Source: Nitrospirota bacterium (lineage in GTDB: Bacteria; Nitrospirota; Thermodesulfovibrionia; UBA6902; DSMQ01). Taken from it: DNA of 9,613 nucleotides. A program made the translations under genes and the position numbers. Below are positions 6,514 to 9,613 of this stretch, piece after piece. The first letter of the stretch is position 1, and every line of letters begins with the position of its first letter. The stretch is from assembly GCA_016207865.1 (NCBI GenBank), contig JACQZD010000068.1, forward strand, positions 1 to 9,613, given 5' to 3'. Under the pieces are notes generated by a model. That model made no database searches. It worked only from the letters and a program-made list of their open reading frames with translations, and was not told where the DNA came from.

Positions 6514-6786
6514 TCACTTAAAAGTAGCCATCAGCTTCTTAGCTTCATCCGCCTGTCTTGTTGTCGGATACTTCTCAAGAAGCATCTCAAGTGCATCTAT
6601 GGCTTTGTCTTTATTGTCAATATTTTTATAGGACAGCCCAAGATAATAAAGCGCGTCTATCTCTTTTTTTGAATCGGGATATTTTTGAATCACCTGGGTA
6701 AACCGCTGTGCAGCCGCATTAAAGGATGCCTTATTAAAATAAAATTCTCCGACATAAAATTCAAATTCCGCAAGGATATTCCTTCA
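6514..6786 (-). pseudogene. bamD: C-terminal part of bamD beyond an in-frame TGA (codons 164-253 plus stop)
   Basis: The frame of the upstream bamD ORF meets TGA at 6786-6784 and then continues uninterrupted for 89 codons to a second TGA at 6516-6514. The first residues after the stop read RNILAEFEFYVGEFYFNK, typical of BamD after its third TPR. A further TPR-like pair (FNAAAQRFTQVIQKYP, then IDALYYLGLSYKN to LLEKYP) follows. With the TGA counted as a residue the product would be 253 aa, the normal BamD length. No ATG, GTG or TTG with an SD restarts this frame near the break. The ATG overlapping the stop is in another frame and ends after 8 codons. This is either a nonsense mutation, a base error or a recoded stop; the sequence alone does not decide. 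Confidence 0.85.
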
Positions 6787-7275
6787 TTCCTTTATCCTCG
6801 TTTCAGTAACATTCATATATGGATTGCGCGGATACGTCGTCTGAAGTTTTTCAAACTCCGCCAAGGCCTGCTGCGCCCATCCGTAACTTACGTCAATAGT
6901 GTCAACTCTCCTGTAATAAGACATGGCCAGCTGATACTGGGCGTAATAGGCATATCTGTGATAAGGATGCACGTCAAGAAACCGCGAATATTCGGCAACC
7001 GCCTCTTCATAGGAGCCTTCCTCAAAATACATATCGCCGATGCGTACCTGCGCCAGCGGAGAATATTTGCCTGACGCATCCTGTGTTTTTACTTCCTCAA
7101 GTATTTTTCTGGCTTCTTCATAATAGCCTTCCTTCGCCCTTTCCGCGGCCTGCTTAAAAGACGCCTCTGGATTAAATGGAGGGGCTGTTTCTTTTTCACC
7201 GGCGCAGGCTGAAAAGAGGATGGAAATGGCAAAAAACAGAAATAAAAGCCTCTTGTGCTTCTGTATCATTTTCAT
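6784..7275 (-). CDS. bamD: Outer-membrane assembly lipoprotein BamD, upstream ORF ending at a premature TGA
   Basis: BamD is the essential TPR lipoprotein of the BAM complex, which inserts beta-barrel proteins into the outer membrane from the periplasmic side. This ORF is 163 aa: a signal peptide (MKMIQKHKRL followed by a hydrophobic core), a lipobox FSAC with Cys24, then TPR-like helices near residues 38-62, 73-104 and 107-147 (including GDMYFEEGSYEEAVAEYSRFL and YAQYQLAMSYY). BamD is normally about 240-260 aa. Here the frame stops at codon 164 after ETRIKE, and the missing TPRs follow in the same frame (6783-6517). The ATG is 7 nt after the purA stop, with GGTGG-type SD sequence inside the purA end, so coupling is likely. 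Function is doubtful if the TGA is real and terminates translation. Confidence 0.9.
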   Translation of the reverse strand: MKMIQKHKRLLFLFFAISILFSACAGEKETAPPFNPEASFKQAAERAKEGYYEEARKILEEVKTQDASGKYSPLAQVRIGDMYFEEGSYEEAVAEYSRFLDVHPYHRYAYYAQYQLAMSYYRRVDTIDVSYGWAQQALAEFEKLQTTYPRNPYMNVTETRIKE

Positions 7276-7282
7276 ACTTAAA

Positions 7283-8626
7283 TTACCACCGCCCCTGCGC
7301 CTTCATCGGATTTCTTTGCATAATAATCTCATCCCGCTTCTGGCCTGTAGAAATCATGTCAATCTTCACATTAAGCAGGTCTTCAACATAATCAATATAT
7401 TCCCTTGCCTGTTTCGGCAGGTCTTTCAGTTTTTTTATGGCGAGGGTGCTTTTTTGCCATCCGGGCAATTCTTTGTATAACGGCTCGCACCTTTCAAGCA
7501 CCTTGAGCGACTGCGGCACATCCGTATATTTGCATGGTTTACCCTTTAGGCTGCATTTGCAGTCCTGCTTGGGATTTTCATATTTATAAGCGACGCACAC
7601 CTTTATTTTTTCAACTTCGTCCAGCACGTCCAGTTTTGTCATGGCAATGCCGGTAAAGCCGTTTATCCTTATCGCATGCCGCAGGCTTACCGCATCAAGC
7701 CAGCCGCATCTTCTCGGCCTTCCGGTTGTCGCGCCGTATTCGCCGCCTCTTTCCCGCAGCGCCTCGCCAAACTTGTCTTTTAATTCTGTCGGGAACGGCC
7801 CGCTTCCCACCCTTGTCGTATAAGCTTTCATTACGCCCACAATGCCGTCTATTTTTGTCGGAGCCACGCCGAGCCCGGTGCAAACACCGCCGGCAGAAGC
7901 ATTTGATGAAGTCACATAAGGATAGGTCCCGTGGTCCACGTCAAGAAGCGTGCCCTGCGCCCCTTCAAAAAGTATGTTTTTGCCTTTATCAATAAATTTG
8001 TTAATAAGCACGCTCGTGTCAGTAATAAACGGCGACAGGTATCGGGCATGTTTCATATAATTAGAATATATTTTCTCCAGGCTGAGTTTTTTGCTCTTAT
8101 ACCTGTTTTCAAGGATATAATTCATCTGTTGCAGATTTGTGCGAAGTTTCTCTTTGAATACGCCGGCGTCCAGCAGGTCCAGCATCCGTATCCCTGTCCT
8201 TGACGCCTTGTCAACATAGGCCGGTCCTATGCCCCTGCCGGTCGTTCCACTCTTTTTTGAACCCTTTGACTGCTCGCAGGCGGCTTCAATTGCAACATGG
8301 TACGGCATAATGACATGGGCATTACCGCTCACAAAAAGATTTTTGCCGGCTATAATCCCCTTTTTCTTAAGCCCTTCTATTTCTTCAATAAGCGCTCCGG
8401 GGTCAATGACAACGCCGTTGCCTATGATGCAGGTTTTATTTTTATGCAGTATGCCTGAGGGGATAAGATGCAGCACAAACTTTTTATCCTTTATAACTAC
8501 CGTATGCCCTGCATTGTGCCCGCCCTGATACCGCGCTATGACATCTGCATCTTCAGACATCAAGTCAACAATTTTACCTTTTCCTTCATCGCCCCACTGG
8601 GCGCCGACAACTACAACATTCGCCAT
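7283..8626 (-). CDS. purA: Adenylosuccinate synthetase
   Basis: PurA joins IMP and aspartate using GTP to form adenylosuccinate, the first committed step to AMP, in the cytoplasm. The protein is 447 aa, slightly longer than the usual 425-435. Clear motifs are VVVGAQWGDEGKGKIVD (5-21) with catalytic Asp13, NAGHTVV (38-44) with His41, SGTTGRGIGPAYVDKASR (126-143), LFEGAQGTLLDVDHGTYPYV (219-238) and EYGATTGRPRRCGWLD (296-311). The C-terminal GTP-binding region has TKLDVLD (330-336) and STGQKRDE (426-433), then an extra basic tail. A Cys-containing stretch (C356, C358, C365) lies after the substrate-binding core. The ATG has AAGGAG (8640-8635) 8 nt upstream. bamD follows after 7 nt. Confidence 0.97.
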   Translation of the reverse strand: MANVVVVGAQWGDEGKGKIVDLMSEDADVIARYQGGHNAGHTVVIKDKKFVLHLIPSGILHKNKTCIIGNGVVIDPGALIEEIEGLKKKGIIAGKNLFVSGNAHVIMPYHVAIEAACEQSKGSKKSGTTGRGIGPAYVDKASRTGIRMLDLLDAGVFKEKLRTNLQQMNYILENRYKSKKLSLEKIYSNYMKHARYLSPFITDTSVLINKFIDKGKNILFEGAQGTLLDVDHGTYPYVTSSNASAGGVCTGLGVAPTKIDGIVGVMKAYTTRVGSGPFPTELKDKFGEALRERGGEYGATTGRPRRCGWLDAVSLRHAIRINGFTGIAMTKLDVLDEVEKIKVCVAYKYENPKQDCKCSLKGKPCKYTDVPQSLKVLERCEPLYKELPGWQKSTLAIKKLKDLPKQAREYIDYVEDLLNVKIDMISTGQKRDEIIMQRNPMKAQGRW

Positions 8627-8634
8627 TTAGTTAA

Positions 8635-8640
8635 CTCCTT
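8635..8640 (-). promoter_or_regulatory. Shine-Dalgarno AAGGAG of purA
   Basis: AAGGAG on the minus strand lies 8 nt before the purA ATG. It begins exactly where the inverted repeat (8641-8714) ends, so the repeat comes right up to the ribosome-binding site without entering it. Confidence 0.75.
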
Positions 8641-8714
8641 GTAGCGTTTATAGCGTTATAGCGTACAGCGTTTATAGCGCGAAAAACGCAATGAACGCAC
8701 AACGCTGAACGCAA
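8641..8714. repeat. Intergenic imperfect inverted repeat, copy 2 (serA-purA gap)
   Basis: This second copy of the element at 901-985 fills most of the 108-bp gap between serA and purA. The left arm 8651-8680 equals 902-931 over 30 nt, and the right arm 8686-8714 matches 957-985 with one difference. The loop is only GAAAA (8681-8685). The outer end carries one extra 9-nt unit, TAGCGTTTA (8642-8650), that copy 1 lacks. Both copies lie in the same orientation just upstream of a minus-strand gene. The left arm itself is built from short GCGTTTATA / GCGTTATA / GCGTACA units. Confidence 0.8.
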
Positions 8715-8735
8715 AAAAGGACTTGATCCTTTTTT
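8713..8735 (-). terminator. serA: Possible intrinsic terminator after serA
   Basis: On the minus strand AAAAAAGGA, loop TCAAG, TCCTTTTTT form a 9-bp stem ending in six T. It begins within the serA stop codon and runs into the inverted repeat. Only three of the nine pairs are G-C, so termination may be weak. It could alternatively work with the adjoining repeat as one larger structure. Confidence 0.5.
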
Positions 8736-9613
8736 CATCCCGGCAGATTAATCTGTTTTACGGAAAGGACATTGGGAAGTTTTTTTATCTCTGCAAGTAT
8801 TTGCTTTGACGCAGGCGTATCTATGCTGACAACAGATATGGCCCTGCCGCCTAACTGCTCCCTCCCAAACTGCATCCGCGCGATATTAATATTGTTTTTG
8901 CCGAGCAGTGTGCCTACATTCCCGATTACGCCGGGCTTGTCTACATTTGACAGCACCAGCATCGCCCCCTCGGGGACTACTTCTATGGCAAAATCATTTA
9001 TTGTTATGATGCGCGGCTCCTTTTTGCCGTAAAGCACGCCTGCGACAATGTATTCCTTTGAATCAACCTTTACCCTGACCTTAAGCATGCTGTGATAATC
9101 GCCGGCATCGGTTGTAGTAATTTCTCTGACGGCAATGCCGCGTTCCTTTGCAATTAACGGCGCATTCACAAAATTGACTGTCTCCTCAAGTATAGGCGTC
9201 AAAATTCCCTTTAACACGGCAATTGTTATCGGCGCAAGCGTAAGCTTTGTCACCTCGCCCATATACTCTATTGTGACTTCATTAATGCCGCCGTCAATGC
9301 CCTGTGAGAGGAAACTGCCGAGCCTTTCCGCAAGATTTATGTAAGGCTGAAGCCTCGGCAGCGCATCTGCAGGCACAGAGGGGAAGTTGACCGCGTTTCT
9401 GATGGTCCCTGAGACAAGGTATTCCACTATCTGCTCTGCAATGGCAATTGCAACATTTTCCTGCGCCTCTTCCGTGGCTGCGCCGAGATGCGGGGTGCAG
9501 ATAATGTTCTCATTCTCAAGCAGCGGACAGGACACAGTGTCAGGCGGTTCTTTTTCAAAGACATCCAGCGCCGCGCCGCCCACCTTGCCTGACTTCAGCG
9601 CCTCGTAAAGCGC
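8735..9613 (-). CDS. serA: D-3-phosphoglycerate dehydrogenase, C-terminal part (5' end outside the window)
   Basis: SerA oxidises 3-phosphoglycerate to 3-phosphohydroxypyruvate with NAD, the first step of serine synthesis. The reading frame is open to the right edge: the bases before the apparent start at 9583 encode ALYEALKSGK in the same frame, and that start is a GTG codon for the Val of GKVGGAALDVFEKEPP. About 292 residues are present, and a full long-form SerA of about 525-530 aa would need roughly 235 more upstream. Visible are the end of the NAD/catalytic domain with CTPHLGAATEEAQ (catalytic His), an intervening allosteric substrate-binding domain (NFVNAPLIAKERGI), and a C-terminal ACT domain starting AMLVLSNVDKPGVIGNVGTL. 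This layout suggests feedback control by serine or a similar ligand. It is followed by a weak terminator, the inverted repeat and purA. Confidence 0.96.
   Translation of the reverse strand, partial: ALYEALKSGKVGGAALDVFEKEPPDTVSCPLLENENIICTPHLGAATEEAQENVAIAIAEQIVEYLVSGTIRNAVNFPSVPADALPRLQPYINLAERLGSFLSQGIDGGINEVTIEYMGEVTKLTLAPITIAVLKGILTPILEETVNFVNAPLIAKERGIAVREITTTDAGDYHSMLKVRVKVDSKEYIVAGVLYGKKEPRIITINDFAIEVVPEGAMLVLSNVDKPGVIGNVGTLLGKNNINIARMQFGREQLGGRAISVVSIDTPASKQILAEIKKLPNVLSVKQINLPG

Noticed and set aside
6745..6786. Canonical bacterial SECIS directly after the bamD TGA
   Set aside because: Only a short AAGGA/UCCUU hairpin next to the UGA is visible. There is no longer stem with a GGU-type apical loop at the usual distance, so selenocysteine is kept only as a possibility.
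6759..6789. Reinitiation at the ATG overlapping the bamD TGA (AAAGGA-ATGA)
   Set aside because: That ATG is in a different frame and reaches a stop after 8 codons, so it cannot make the BamD C-terminal part.
6784..6800. Frameshift as the cause of the bamD break
   Set aside because: The BamD-like sequence on both sides of the TGA is in the same frame; translating codon by codon needs no inserted or lost base.
8735..9583. serA starting at the codon at 9583
   Set aside because: The codon is GTG inside the conserved GKVGGAALDVF stretch, and the frame stays open to the window edge with matching SerA residues, so the true start lies outside the window.
998..9613. Genome-wide reassignment of TGA to an amino acid
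   Set aside because: TGA ends ccsA, resB (in an ATGA overlap with ccsA), sirC, serA and the full bamD frame at family-typical positions.

Overview
The window reads as ordinary chromosome of a Gram-negative bacterium. Two lipoproteins (BamD and a DUF3568-type protein) point to an outer membrane. ResB plus CcsA give System II cytochrome c maturation. With SirC and a tsaC-rluD pair, the mix fits Nitrospirota or former Deltaproteobacteria, but the phylum is an inference and is not proved. No phage, plasmid, IS, CRISPR, tRNA or rRNA signal was seen. Apart from one small lipoprotein gene, everything is on the minus strand.

Right-hand block, read right to left on the minus strand: serA (3' part; enters from the right edge), a weak terminator-like hairpin, an imperfect inverted repeat, purA, bamD 7 nt later, then sirC after 57 nt. 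These cover serine synthesis, AMP synthesis, outer-membrane assembly and siroheme/haem-branch tetrapyrroles. In bamD the reading frame is interrupted at codon 164 by one in-frame TGA. It then continues for 89 clean codons of recognisable BamD sequence to a second stop.

Middle: the DUF3568 lipoprotein gene (plus strand) ends 4 nt from the end of sirC and diverges from tsaC across an AT-rich region of about 110 bp.

Left-hand block, minus strand: tsaC (tRNA t6A synthesis), rluD (23S pseudouridylation), a good sigma70-type promoter directly after the rluD stop, then resB and ccsA overlapping by ATGA. A second copy of the inverted repeat follows, then the 5' part of recN (recombinational repair), which leaves at the left edge.

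Most worth checking: the in-frame TGA in bamD, and the two copies of the intergenic inverted repeat. The repeat copies sit just upstream of recN and purA, have nearly identical arms, and have loops of very different length.
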